From CAZONU01 sp965370045 (lineage in GTDB: Bacteria > Planctomycetota > SZUA-567 > JAKLDR01): 30,866 bases of DNA. The notes below the pieces were generated by a model that was not told the DNA's origin, searched no databases, and saw only the letters and a program-made list of their open reading frames with translations. Both the position numbers and the translations under genes were made by a program. Of the stretch, positions 16,288 through 24,552 are shown piece by piece. The stretch covers positions 1 through 30,866 of the forward strand of contig CBDUSI010000049.1 of assembly GCA_965370045.1 (NCBI GenBank), in the 5' to 3' direction. The number at the start of each line of letters is the position of its first letter. The stretch's first letter is position 1.

Positions 16288-16338
16288 GGGGACACAGGAG
16301 TGGGAACCGGCAAATAGAGAAATCTCTATTATGTCCCC
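16288..16338. repeat. Nested palindromic REP/MITE-like element
   Basis: Outer arms GGGGACA (16288-16294) and TGTCCCC (16332-16338) are perfect inverted copies. Inside is a perfect 8-bp palindrome AATAGAGA-AA-TCTCTATT (16313-16330). GGGGACA-bounded palindromes are typical of interspersed repeats linked to REP-associated (IS200-like) transposases; no such transposase is in the window. The inner 2-base centre is too tight for a stable hairpin loop and could also be a protein site. Confidence 0.55.
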
Positions 16339-16370
16339 GGATTTCCGCCCCCCGGACCTGGAAGTAGATC

Positions 16371-17603
16371 ATGCCAGCCCAAGAGCCCTCGGAACAGTCC
16401 CTTTACGACCTATGCACGAAGGGGTTCTTCTCATTATGGAGCTATCTAAACCCTCTCCGCCAAGACGGCAGCGAGCTGTGCGACATCTTGGTGAGATTCG
16501 AAAAAGACCTCATCATTTTCTCAGTCAAGAACATTATCTTGGATCGGGAGGTGGCTGCTTCAGATACTGCGCTGAAGCGCTGGAAGAAACGGGCAATTGA
16601 CAAGTCTGTGAGACAGATCCTCGGCGCGGAACGCCACCTCTTGCAGAGGCGTTATTTCACAGTGAAGGCCACTCCCGCTGGCGAGCTACTGGATATCAAG
16701 GACATAGACAGGCTGCGCATTCACCGGGTGGCAATCTGCCTAGGCAGTGGCGGGAGGATTCCTATTTCCAGTAGCAGGCAGAAGGACAGATTCACACATG
16801 TGCTCACCGACCACGGCATCGACATCCTGTTCAGAGAACTGGATACCATCAGCGATTTCGTTGGGTACCTGGCAGCACGCGAGGAATTCCTAGCCACCCG
16901 CTGCCAAGGTCTAGTTTACCACGGCGAGGGTGACCTTCTGACGCTGTACCTGAAGAACAATCGTTCGTTCCCAGATTGTGCTGACGGTGCCATAGTGTAC
17001 GTGGAAGGTGGTGCGTACGGGGGGTTCGTTCAGAGTCCAGAGTATAAGGCCAAGAAAGACGCCAACCAATTCAGCTATCTCGTCGACACGATCATTCAAC
17101 ACTTCGTCGAGTGCTACAACATGAACTCATTGGTGAAGAAAGAGGCTCTTGAGAACCATGAAATGGCCCTCGCGGTCTTGGCCTCGCAAGACCGGCTCGA
17201 TCACCGGGGCCTGGCACGATCACTCCTCGACATTGGGACGGCCAAGCCTCCGGTTGGCGCATACGCGTCGCGGATGTACTTGTCCGATAGGGCAAGAACT
17301 CTCTATGTAATTGCCGCTGTGCCTCGCGCGTTTTCGCGGGAGCAAAGATACGACATTCTCCAAGCGCGTTGCCATGTGGCCATCGGCTTGCTGCAGGAAA
17401 GACTCGACGAACTGCGAGCAATCGGCATTGCCACAGAGTTACACGACGAAACAGGTACTCATTCCTATGACTTGTTGTACTACATGCTGGGTGAATGGGG
17501 CAAGAATGAGCAGCAAGCGATGGACCGCCTTCGGCGTGACCTAGGTATATGGACAAGGGCTGACTGGGTCTACGAAGTTGACCATGAGTACCCTTCAGTA
17601 TGA
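16371..17603 (+). CDS. Hypothetical protein, candidate PD-(D/E)XK-like nuclease fold
   Basis: 410 aa; ATG with GGAAG six bases upstream. The N-terminus has a helix, then GSELCDILVRFEKDLIIFSVKN (starting at residue 33). D38 on one strand and S51-x-K53 on the next, flanked by acidic helix and a following helix (AIDKSVRQILGAERHLL), resembles the E...D...(E/Q)xK core of restriction-like endonucleases with Ser in place of the usual Glu/Gln. The following 300 residues show no motif I can name: alternating strands and helices, ending in an aromatic acidic tail. Composition is clearly less GC-rich than flanking genes and the gene stands alone next to a REP-like element, so it looks acquired. A defence or nuclease role is conjecture. 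Confidence 0.7.
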   Translation: MPAQEPSEQSLYDLCTKGFFSLWSYLNPLRQDGSELCDILVRFEKDLIIFSVKNIILDREVAASDTALKRWKKRAIDKSVRQILGAERHLLQRRYFTVKATPAGELLDIKDIDRLRIHRVAICLGSGGRIPISSSRQKDRFTHVLTDHGIDILFRELDTISDFVGYLAAREEFLATRCQGLVYHGEGDLLTLYLKNNRSFPDCADGAIVYVEGGAYGGFVQSPEYKAKKDANQFSYLVDTIIQHFVECYNMNSLVKKEALENHEMALAVLASQDRLDHRGLARSLLDIGTAKPPVGAYASRMYLSDRARTLYVIAAVPRAFSREQRYDILQARCHVAIGLLQERLDELRAIGIATELHDETGTHSYDLLYYMLGEWGKNEQQAMDRLRRDLGIWTRADWVYEVDHEYPSV

Positions 17604-17775
17604 AGCAGTCGTCTTGGTGCACTCGTTTCCAATCTATGATGGCACGCCTATTAAGGAATGCGTTAATTACCGGCCTTGCGCGGAAAGCGGCCTCTTCGCG
17701 CCCTCATTTCCGACCGCGTCCCTCCGGGGCGGAAGGCCCGCTCAAGCTTTTCCCGCCCGCCGACGATATATAGAC

Positions 17776-18300
17776 ATGATAAGCGCAAATCCAAATTCCC
17801 GGCGGGGGGGAACGCTCCGCGCACTGGCTTGGGTCCTGGGCGCCCTGGGCGCGGCCCTCCTGGTCACCGCGCTGCTGGCCTTCAAGGGCAGCAGCATCCA
17901 GGCGGCCATGAAGAAGGAGCTCGACCAGACCAACGAGCGCCTCAGGGGCAAGTTCCCCGATCTGCCCAAGCTGCCCCTGCCCGACCTGCCCGGTCCCGCC
18001 AAAGAGGATCCCAAGGACCCCGAGAAGGTCAAGGAGCCGGCTGAAGATCCCACGGAACCCGTCAAGCCCGACGCCGGCGGCCCGCCGCCCAAGGAGCCGC
18101 AGGAGCCGGCTTTCACCGTGAAGAAGCCGCCCCCGGTGGCCAAGGCTAGGCACACCGTGGCCAAGGGCGATACCCTCTACTCGCTGGCCGAGACCTACTA
18201 CGAGGACGGCTCGCTCTGGAGCCTGATCGCCAAGGCCAACAGCATCAAGGACCCCGCCGAGCTCAAGCAGGGCACCGTGATCGTCATCCCCGGCAAATAG
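17776..18300 (+). CDS. Membrane-anchored LysM-domain protein
   Basis: 174 aa: a short basic N-terminus, one membrane helix (about 15-36), a Pro/Glu/Lys-rich linker (about 58-120) and a C-terminal LysM domain (about 124-172, HTVAKGDTLYSLAETYY ... LKQGTVIVIP). LysM binds peptidoglycan or other GlcNAc polymers, so the protein probably spans from inner membrane to wall. In-frame sequence upstream of this ATG back to 17578 is not protein-like. The ATG has no Shine-Dalgarno sequence and directly follows GATATATAG, so a leaderless message is possible. The PH-domain gene starts nine bases after its stop. Confidence 0.85.
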   Translation: MISANPNSRRGGTLRALAWVLGALGAALLVTALLAFKGSSIQAAMKKELDQTNERLRGKFPDLPKLPLPDLPGPAKEDPKDPEKVKEPAEDPTEPVKPDAGGPPPKEPQEPAFTVKKPPPVAKARHTVAKGDTLYSLAETYYEDGSLWSLIAKANSIKDPAELKQGTVIVIPGK

Positions 18301-18309
18301 CCGGCGGCC

Positions 18310-18924
18310 ATGTCCGAGCCCATTCACTTCCGACCCAGCAAGTCGCTCCTGGCGCTCTGGTGCCTGGGCGTGCTGGCACCCGCGCTGGGGGCCGCCGCGC
18401 TCTTCGCGACGCTGAGCGCGACCGCCGGCCGGGACTTCGGCGCGGGCTCGCTGGGCCTGGGCCTGGCCAGCGGCGTCGGGATACTGCTGCTGGCGGCGCT
18501 GCTCTGCGTGGCCATGGGCGTGCACTTCTTCACAATAAGGTACACGGTCAGCGACACCCACGTGATCCGCGCGGCCGGCTTCCTCTGGAAGGTCAAGCGC
18601 TCGGTGCCGCTGGAGAAGATAACCAACCTCGACGTGCGCCAGGGACCCCTCGAACGGCTGATGGGCTTCGGCCAGGTGTGGATATTCACGCCCTCCACCG
18701 GGGCTATGTGGCCGGAGGCGCGGCTGGCCGGCGTGGCCGACCACCAGGGCATCCGCGACGAGATCCTGGCCCGCTGCGAGCGCGCCAAGACGGGGGTATT
18801 CCCCGCGCCGCCCTCCCCCGCCCCGCTCTCTGCCCGGGACGCCATTGAGGGTCCGGCTATCGGCGTCCTGCGCGACATATCCGCGACCCTGAAACGGATA
18901 GAGGAAAAGCTCGGCGCAAGCTGA
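18310..18924 (+). CDS. Bacterial PH-domain (DUF304/YdbS-like) membrane protein
   Basis: 204 aa with two membrane helices (about 14-36 and 45-71), then a bacterial pleckstrin-like domain: YTVSDTHVIRAAGFLWKVKRSVPLEKITNLDVRQGPLERLMGFGQVWIFTPSTG is the standard YdbS/YdbT pattern. A Pro-rich linker and a C-terminal amphipathic/coiled segment (VLRDISATLKRIEEKLG) follow, the latter suggesting oligomerisation. These proteins sit in the cytoplasmic membrane; their molecular task is not established. Probably cotranscribed with the LysM gene. It ends 33 bases from the stop of the convergent propeller-methyltransferase gene. Confidence 0.88.
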   Translation: MSEPIHFRPSKSLLALWCLGVLAPALGAAALFATLSATAGRDFGAGSLGLGLASGVGILLLAALLCVAMGVHFFTIRYTVSDTHVIRAAGFLWKVKRSVPLEKITNLDVRQGPLERLMGFGQVWIFTPSTGAMWPEARLAGVADHQGIRDEILARCERAKTGVFPAPPSPAPLSARDAIEGPAIGVLRDISATLKRIEEKLGAS

Positions 18925-18957
18925 CCGCCGAGATGCCCCGCGCGCGGATGGGAACAG

Positions 18958-21957
18958 CTACTCGCGGCGCTCCAGGGCCAGCGAGGTCTTGATCAGGTAG
19001 CTGCACGAGCATTTGTCGGTGTAGTCGGGGACCAGTACCAGCCCGCCGGCGGGAATGGCGTTGATCCAGCACCCCGGCCTGGCCGGTCCATAGTTACGGG
19101 TGCCCTCCTTGCCGGTCAGGTCACGGTAGCCCAGCGTGGCCGACCGGAAGAGCAGGATGTTCCTGCCGCCGGACAGTATGCCGCAGCCGTAGGACCGCTT
19201 GAAACGCCAGTTCTGCTTGCGCTTGCCGGTCAGGAGATCATAGCCTGAAGGATAAAGGGTCCGACCATTAATGATCGGGCGGGTGGAGTACTTGGCCTTC
19301 ACGTCCCAGAGGAGCTTGCCGCTCGAGGCCCGCAAGGCGGCCATCCGGCCGCCGGTCTCCGAGGGCTGCTTGAAGCGAGTCGGCTGGTAGGCCATCAGCA
19401 GCACGTCGTGCTTCTCGCTGAGAGCCAGCATGGTCCCGAAGATGCCCTTCTCGACCTTCCACTTCTCCCTGCCGGTGGCCGCGTCCAGCGCCAGCAGCAC
19501 CCCAGGCGGCTGCGCGGGGCCTTTGGCGCCCTTGGCGACATCGACGCGATCCATGGCCGCGACCGGCCGGTCAATGAGGAACACCCTGCCCTTGCCGACG
19601 GCGATGGCGTTGTGGCGGATGGACTTCTTCGCTGCGTAAGTCCACTTCAGCTTGCCGCTGACCGCGTCGAGGGCAAAAAGCGAAACCGACTCGGAGAACT
19701 GCCGGCTCATGTCGCGCTGTTCGGGCCCGCCGCGGCCGAAACGCCACTTTACTATGTGCTTCTCGTTCGCCAGTGAGCCGAAGAGCGTGCCGCCGGCAAC
19801 GGCGACATATCCCCAGGTGCCAGCCTTGCCGTCCGGCCGCGGGGGGGCCTTGAGCTCCGACAGTTTCCTGCCCGTGACCCCGTCGATGCGCAGGCAGCGG
19901 TCCCCGGTCCGGACGTAGAGCACCTTCCCGTCCGTGCAGATGTTGCTGCCGGTCGCGGCGGTGCCCACCAGGTGCTCGCCGTGGTAGGGTTTGGTGATGT
20001 CCTTGATGGGGAAATCCCACAGCACCCGGCCGTTGTAGGCGCTCACCGCGCGGATTCCGTTCAGCCCCTGGACGTAGAGCCGGCCCCCGGCAAAGAGCGG
20101 CGCCGGCGCGCGACCGTGACGGTTAGCCATCGTCTGGTCGGGACCGCCGAACCACAACACGGTCAGCGGGCCCTTGACCGGGTCGCCGGAGCAAGCCGTG
20201 TTGGCCGGGTCGGCGTACTGGTGGGTCCATTCTCCGGCGCCGGCCAGGGGACCACGCACGGTCTTCTTCATCCCGCCGGCCTTCCCGAGGCAGAGCATTC
20301 CTCCGTAGGGCCGGAGGCAGCGCATCGCCTCCTTCTGGGGCACGGCCCCCCCGGTCACCGAGTTCGCCGAGACCACCAGGTCCGCAAAGTAATTGGGGAG
20401 TTCCGTCTTCGCGGGGTCGGCCTCCAATACAGTCACGCGCACACCGTAGAGCCCGGCGGCGGCGAGCCGCTTGCGGGCCAGTCCCACCTTGGCGGGATCC
20501 TTCTCGACCCCGTAGATGTGCAGCTTGGTGCGCTTGGCCAGCTCGAAGGCCAGCCCGCCGTAACCGCAGCCCAGGTCCAGGCAGTAGCCCTCCTTGAGGC
20601 CGGTCTTCCTGATGATTTCCTCCGCGGCCCGGGCGGCAGCGGCATTGGCCCCGTAGGGCGCGGGGTCGGGCTTGGCCTTGATCATCCCGGGAGCGCCGCC
20701 CGGCGCGGCGAAGCAGTGAATGGCGCCCCGGTCGGTGCTGACGTAAAGCCGCCCGGCGGAGAAGGCCAGGCCGAGCGCCAGGCCGTCCACCTTGGTGCTC
20801 CAGGTTTCCTTCTTGGCCATGGTGTCGAAAGCCGTCACTCTGCCCGGCCAGCCCAGGAAGACCGTCTTGCCCGCGACGATGAGCTCGGCCGCGCCCTTGC
20901 CGCATCTGGCCTTCCAGTTCTGGCCCCAGGTGTAGACTTTCCGCTTCCCGCGCCTGCCGGCCACCTCCTTTTCGAGGACCGGCCGCGCGCGCGGGACGGC
21001 GAACAACGTGCCTTTCTGATAGCGGTAGACGGTCTGCGGAGAAACCGCCAGGGCCTCCACCTCGCGAACCCGGCGGGTACCGCTGGCGACATCGAAAACC
21101 ACGCCGCCGCTGAAGAAGAGGCCATCGAAGAGGGTCGGCGTCCCTCCCGACCCGCCGTACTTCTGGAGGTGGAAGTAGCGGAACTTCCCGTCGGCGCGAT
21201 CGAACGCCGCGGGCAGCGCCCGGCCGGTGGGGACCAGCAGAGTCTTCTTCCCGACCGCCAGGTAACCCTGGGGAGAAACGCCGCTTCTGGCCCGGGCGCC
21301 CATGTGGGGCTGGTCCAGCTCCATCGCCCCGGCGGAGTCGTTGATCCAGACCGGCTCCCCGCTCGCGGCCTTGAGCGCCGAGAGGTAAATACCGTCCGAA
21401 GTCCAGATGCCCGCGCCGAAGTAGACGACGTCGCCGGCCACCACCGGGCCGCCGCGCACCGGCCACTTCGAGATCATCCGTCCGTTACCCAGCACCATGC
21501 GGCCCGAGGGCGCCCCGCGCCTCTTCCAGACGAGCTTTCCGTCCTTGGCCGAAAGACAGTAGAGCCAGCCGTCGTCGCTGGCCGCGAAGAGCCGGTCCTT
21601 CCAGAGCACGGGAGCGAAGCGCACCGGCCCGCCGGTGAAGAACGTCCAGCGCTCCCGCCCGGTGGCGGCGTCCAGAGCGTAGACCTTGCAGTCCGCCGAG
21701 CTGCCGAAGTAGACGCGCTCCCCGTCGGCAACCACGTGATAGGCGCGGTCGAAGGGCATGCGCGGTTCCGAGGGCCAGGCCGGCGCCGGCGGGTGGGCCG
21801 GCTGGTAAGTCCAGCGCAGGGAGAGCTTGGCCGGGGGCTGCTCGGCGGTGTAACCGCCCCGGCCGGCGCCGCCGCGATAGGCGGGCCAGCTCGCGGCGCG
21901 GGCCGCGGCGCAGAGCGCGCAAGCAAGAACCAGGGCGACGGCGGATACTCTCATCAT
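18958..21957 (-). CDS. Secreted PQQ-type beta-propeller protein with inserted class I SAM methyltransferase-like domain
   Basis: 999 aa. Start at the first of two adjacent ATGs, with GGAGG nine bases upstream; extension to 22035 would cross the promoter. A signal peptide (VSAVALVLACALCAAARA) with an AxA-type site near residue 22 predicts export. Residues about 25-425 are PQQ-like propeller blades (VYFGSSADCKVYALDAATGRERW, LYCLSAKDGKLVW). Residues about 439-569 are a Rossmann methyltransferase-like domain: LDLGCGYGGLAFELA (motif I, 460-474), GVEKDPAKVGLARKRL, VTVLEADPAK, ADLVVSANS and LRPYGGMLCLG. From EWTHQYADPANTACSGD (about 576) a second propeller runs to the end. Such multi-domain propellers are seen mainly in Planctomycetota. 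SAM is not expected outside the cytoplasm, so the methyltransferase domain may be non-catalytic, bind another ligand, or export may be wrong. Confidence 0.85.
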   Translation of the reverse strand: MMRVSAVALVLACALCAAARAASWPAYRGGAGRGGYTAEQPPAKLSLRWTYQPAHPPAPAWPSEPRMPFDRAYHVVADGERVYFGSSADCKVYALDAATGRERWTFFTGGPVRFAPVLWKDRLFAASDDGWLYCLSAKDGKLVWKRRGAPSGRMVLGNGRMISKWPVRGGPVVAGDVVYFGAGIWTSDGIYLSALKAASGEPVWINDSAGAMELDQPHMGARARSGVSPQGYLAVGKKTLLVPTGRALPAAFDRADGKFRYFHLQKYGGSGGTPTLFDGLFFSGGVVFDVASGTRRVREVEALAVSPQTVYRYQKGTLFAVPRARPVLEKEVAGRRGKRKVYTWGQNWKARCGKGAAELIVAGKTVFLGWPGRVTAFDTMAKKETWSTKVDGLALGLAFSAGRLYVSTDRGAIHCFAAPGGAPGMIKAKPDPAPYGANAAAARAAEEIIRKTGLKEGYCLDLGCGYGGLAFELAKRTKLHIYGVEKDPAKVGLARKRLAAAGLYGVRVTVLEADPAKTELPNYFADLVVSANSVTGGAVPQKEAMRCLRPYGGMLCLGKAGGMKKTVRGPLAGAGEWTHQYADPANTACSGDPVKGPLTVLWFGGPDQTMANRHGRAPAPLFAGGRLYVQGLNGIRAVSAYNGRVLWDFPIKDITKPYHGEHLVGTAATGSNICTDGKVLYVRTGDRCLRIDGVTGRKLSELKAPPRPDGKAGTWGYVAVAGGTLFGSLANEKHIVKWRFGRGGPEQRDMSRQFSESVSLFALDAVSGKLKWTYAAKKSIRHNAIAVGKGRVFLIDRPVAAMDRVDVAKGAKGPAQPPGVLLALDAATGREKWKVEKGIFGTMLALSEKHDVLLMAYQPTRFKQPSETGGRMAALRASSGKLLWDVKAKYSTRPIINGRTLYPSGYDLLTGKRKQNWRFKRSYGCGILSGGRNILLFRSATLGYRDLTGKEGTRNYGPARPGCWINAIPAGGLVLVPDYTDKCSCSYLIKTSLALERRE

Positions 21958-21973
21958 TTCTCCCCTCCTCCAC

Positions 21974-22002
21974 ACCATAGCCCGGCCGGCCCGGGGAATC
22001 AA
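21974..22002 (-). promoter_or_regulatory. Promoter of the propeller-methyltransferase gene
   Basis: Leftward TTGATT (22002-21997), 17-base spacer of pure GC, TATGGT (21979-21974). Start predicted near 21967, so the leader is about ten bases and begins in the ribosome site. Confidence 0.5.
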
Positions 22003-22051
22003 GCGGGAAGCACGGCTGGGAACAAATCCCCGCAACGCCCTCCCCGCCCCC

Positions 22052-22080
22052 TTGACACCCCCCGCCTGCGGCGGAATAAT
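22052..22080 (+). promoter_or_regulatory. Promoter of the lpd-lip-tmk-holB-ricT operon
   Basis: TTGACA (22052-22057), 17-base spacer, AATAAT (22075-22080). The predicted start near 22087 leaves a leader of about 35 bases before the TTG start with GGAGGTG. No other convincing promoter was seen before the next seven genes, and it is back to back with the propeller gene promoter. Confidence 0.65.
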
Positions 22081-22121
22081 GTTGATGTTAATGAACGCGT
22101 GAACGCTCCGGAGGTGGCACC

Positions 22122-23507
22122 TTGCCTGATTTCGACCTGGTCATCATCGGCGCCGGGCCCGGCGGCTACGTCGCGGCGCTGCGCGCGGCGAAGCTGGGCC
22201 TCAAGACCGCGCTGGTCGAGGAGCGCGAACTGGGCGGCACCTGCCTGCAGCGCGGCTGCATCCCCACCAAGGCCTTCATAGAGTGCGCCCGGGCCTTCCG
22301 CCAGGCCGGAGAGTCGAAGAAGCTGGGCTTCACGACTGGCGAGCTGGCCGTCGACTTCGCGGCCATGCGCGAGCGCAAGGATCGCATCGTCAAGGGCCTG
22401 GAAAAGGGCGTTGCCGCGCTGCTGGCCAAGCGCGGAGTCGAGGTGATCGCGGGCCGTGCCAAGCTGACCTCCCCGGCGGACATCGAGATCGCCCCGAGTG
22501 AGGGCGACCCCCGAAAGATCTCGGCCAAGAGCGTGATCCTGGCGACCGGCTCGCGGCCGGCGTCGCTGCCCATGCTCCCGGTCGACGGAGAGATGATATT
22601 GGACAGCGACTCGGTCCTGGACGCCGGAAGCCTGCCCCAGAGCCTGGCGGTGATCGGCGGGGGCATCCTGGGCTGCGAGTTCGCCACTATGTTCGCCCAG
22701 TTGGGCGTCAAGGTCAGCGTGGTCGAGATGCTCGACCGCCTGCTGCCCACCATAGACGCCGACTGCGCCGCGGAGGTCAACAAGGCCCTCCGCCGCCTGC
22801 GGGTCAAGGTGCACCTCGGCGTAAAACTTGAAAGCTGCAAGCTCGGCTCCCCCTGCGAGCTGAGCCTGTCCGACGGCAAGAAGCTGGAGGCCGGGACGGT
22901 CCTGGTGGCCGTCGGCCGCCGGGCCAACAGCGAGGGTCTGGGCCTGGAGGCCGCCGGCGTCGAGACCCAGCGCGGCTTCGTCAAGGCGGACGACCGCTGC
23001 CGGACGAACGTGGCCGGCGTCTGGGCCATCGGCGACCTCACCGGCGGCTGGATGCTGGCCCACGCGGCCAGCCGCATGGGGTTGGTGGCCGCCGCCGACG
23101 CCGCCGGCCAGCTGGCCGAGGAGCGCTACGAGTTCGACAAGGTGCCCGGCGCGGTTTTCACCGATCCTGAAATCGGCTCGGTGGGCCTGACCCTGGAGCA
23201 GTGCGCCGAGCGCGGCCTGGACGCGGTCGAAACCAAGTTCCCCTTCCGCGGCCTGGGCCGGGCGCACTGCGGGCACGACGCATCGGGCCTGGCCAAGATA
23301 GTTCACGAGAAGCTCTCGGGGAAGGTGCTGGGCGTGCACATCGTCGGCGCCCACGCCACCGACCTGATCGCCGAGGGGGCCCTGGCCGTCGCCGCGGGCC
23401 TGACTGTGGAAAAGCTGGCCGCGACGGTCCACGCCCACCCCACTTACGCCGAAGCGCTTTACGAATGCGCCGAGCTGGCCATCGGCCGGCCGCTGCACAG
23501 CATGTGA
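22122..23507 (+). CDS. lpdA: Dihydrolipoamide dehydrogenase (E3)
   Basis: FAD flavoprotein that reoxidises dihydrolipoyl groups with NAD+. 461 aa from TTG, seven bases after GGAGG. FAD motif DLVIIGAGPGGYVAALRAAKLG; redox disulphide C41/C46 in GGTCLQRGCIPTK (LQR instead of the common LNV/LNR); NAD motif AVIGGGILGCEFATMFAQLG; second FAD motif VWAIGDLTGGWMLAHAAS; C-terminal catalytic pair H439/E444 in HAHPTYAEALYE. All active-site elements are intact. It leads an operon that also encodes lipoate assembly enzymes and a free lipoyl domain. E1 and E2 genes are not in the window. Confidence 0.96.
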   Translation: MPDFDLVIIGAGPGGYVAALRAAKLGLKTALVEERELGGTCLQRGCIPTKAFIECARAFRQAGESKKLGFTTGELAVDFAAMRERKDRIVKGLEKGVAALLAKRGVEVIAGRAKLTSPADIEIAPSEGDPRKISAKSVILATGSRPASLPMLPVDGEMILDSDSVLDAGSLPQSLAVIGGGILGCEFATMFAQLGVKVSVVEMLDRLLPTIDADCAAEVNKALRRLRVKVHLGVKLESCKLGSPCELSLSDGKKLEAGTVLVAVGRRANSEGLGLEAAGVETQRGFVKADDRCRTNVAGVWAIGDLTGGWMLAHAASRMGLVAAADAAGQLAEERYEFDKVPGAVFTDPEIGSVGLTLEQCAERGLDAVETKFPFRGLGRAHCGHDASGLAKIVHEKLSGKVLGVHIVGAHATDLIAEGALAVAAGLTVEKLAATVHAHPTYAEALYECAELAIGRPLHSM

Positions 23508-23517
23508 GGGCATTGCC

Positions 23518-24534
23518 TTGAGATTCTTGCCCGCGCTCCTCGTCCCCCTGCTCCTGGCCGCGCCCCTGGCGGCCGGCGGCGAGGACGCGACCAGCTTCTA
23601 CACCAGCGGGACCTGGGAGGGGGCCCAGCACGCCGCGGCCAAGAGCAAGCTGGTGGTGCTCGGCAAGGTGGTCGAAGCCGGCAAGGCCAAGGGCAAGGGC
23701 TGGGACGGCAAGCCCAATTCGAGCAGCACCAACTACATGCTCAGGACCGGCAAGGTGGACGTCCGCCAGGAAATCGTGGTCGAGGTCACGGAAGTGCTCC
23801 GCGGCAAGCTGGCGACCAAGCGCCTCACCGTCAGGATCGAGTCCGCCGAGCTCAACTACCAGGCCATGTACCAGTTCTCGTGGGCGCAGCTCCGCAAGAA
23901 GAAGCTGAAGCGCGGCAAGCGCGGGCTGACGGTCAACTACTTCACCCTGGCCAAGGGCAAGACCTACCTGCTGTTTCTCGACGCGCCCAAGGTCACCAGG
24001 GCCGCCAAGCCGGGCGGGAAGGACAAGACCGTCGCCGGGCACCTCAAGACCTCCGCCCCCATGGAGGCCCCCGACCCGCGGATCCTTGACTCGGTCCGGG
24101 GCTTCTGCGACGAGTTGGCCAGGTGGGACAAGCCGCCCAAGCTGGCCGCCGAAGAAGCCAAGGAAGTCGCCAGGCTGATCGCCGACCTGGGCGCCGACGA
24201 TTACGCCAAGCGCGACAAGGCCGACAGGACTTTGAGGGTTATCGGGGCCGGCCTGCGACCCCAACTTAAGAAAGCCTCCGAGGACGGCGACGAGGAGCGC
24301 GCCTTCCGCGCCCGGGAGATACTCGAAGCCGTCAAGCCCGAGCCCGGCAAGGTCGAGATGCCCAAGGGCCGGGGCAAGGGCAAACTGCCGGGCATCTTCA
24401 AGAAGAGACCCAAGCCCAAGCCCGAACCGAAGCCGGGACCGGGACCGGAACCGGACCCCGAGACGAAGGTCAACCCCGAGGCCCGGCCCCCCGAGCCGGC
24501 TCCCGTTCCCGAGGGCGGCGCCGGCGGCGGCTAG
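23518..24534 (+). CDS. Secreted HEAT-like protein, first of a tandem pair
   Basis: 338 aa from TTG. Signal peptide (RFLPALLVPLLLAAPLAAG), then a domain opening SFYTSGTWEGAQHAAAKSKLVVLGKVVEAGKAKGKGWDGK, with strand-rich VEVTEVLRGKLATKRLTVRI and TYLLFLDAPK. A helical segment, LIADLGADDYAKRDKADRTLRVIGAGLRPQLKKA ... RAREILEAV, resembles the HEAT-like modules common in planctomycete secreted proteins. A Pro/Lys-rich tail follows. The next gene is a paralogue with the same layout. Neither has a recognisable active site. Lies ten bases after the lpdA stop; GAGGG precedes the start. Why envelope proteins sit in a lipoylation operon is unclear. Confidence 0.75.
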   Translation: MRFLPALLVPLLLAAPLAAGGEDATSFYTSGTWEGAQHAAAKSKLVVLGKVVEAGKAKGKGWDGKPNSSSTNYMLRTGKVDVRQEIVVEVTEVLRGKLATKRLTVRIESAELNYQAMYQFSWAQLRKKKLKRGKRGLTVNYFTLAKGKTYLLFLDAPKVTRAAKPGGKDKTVAGHLKTSAPMEAPDPRILDSVRGFCDELARWDKPPKLAAEEAKEVARLIADLGADDYAKRDKADRTLRVIGAGLRPQLKKASEDGDEERAFRAREILEAVKPEPGKVEMPKGRGKGKLPGIFKKRPKPKPEPKPGPGPEPDPETKVNPEARPPEPAPVPEGGAGGG

Positions 24535-24552
24535 CCGCCGGGACGAAGCGTG

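Noticed and set aside
17578..17775. Longer N-terminus for the LysM protein
   Set aside because: The added residues overlap the previous gene and are not protein-like, and they would bury the membrane helix.
19972..22281. A 769-codon rightward open frame opposite the propeller gene
   Set aside because: Its sequence is Gly/Arg/His/Pro-rich shadow translation with no domain, and the opposite strand has a complete signal peptide, propeller and methyltransferase motifs.
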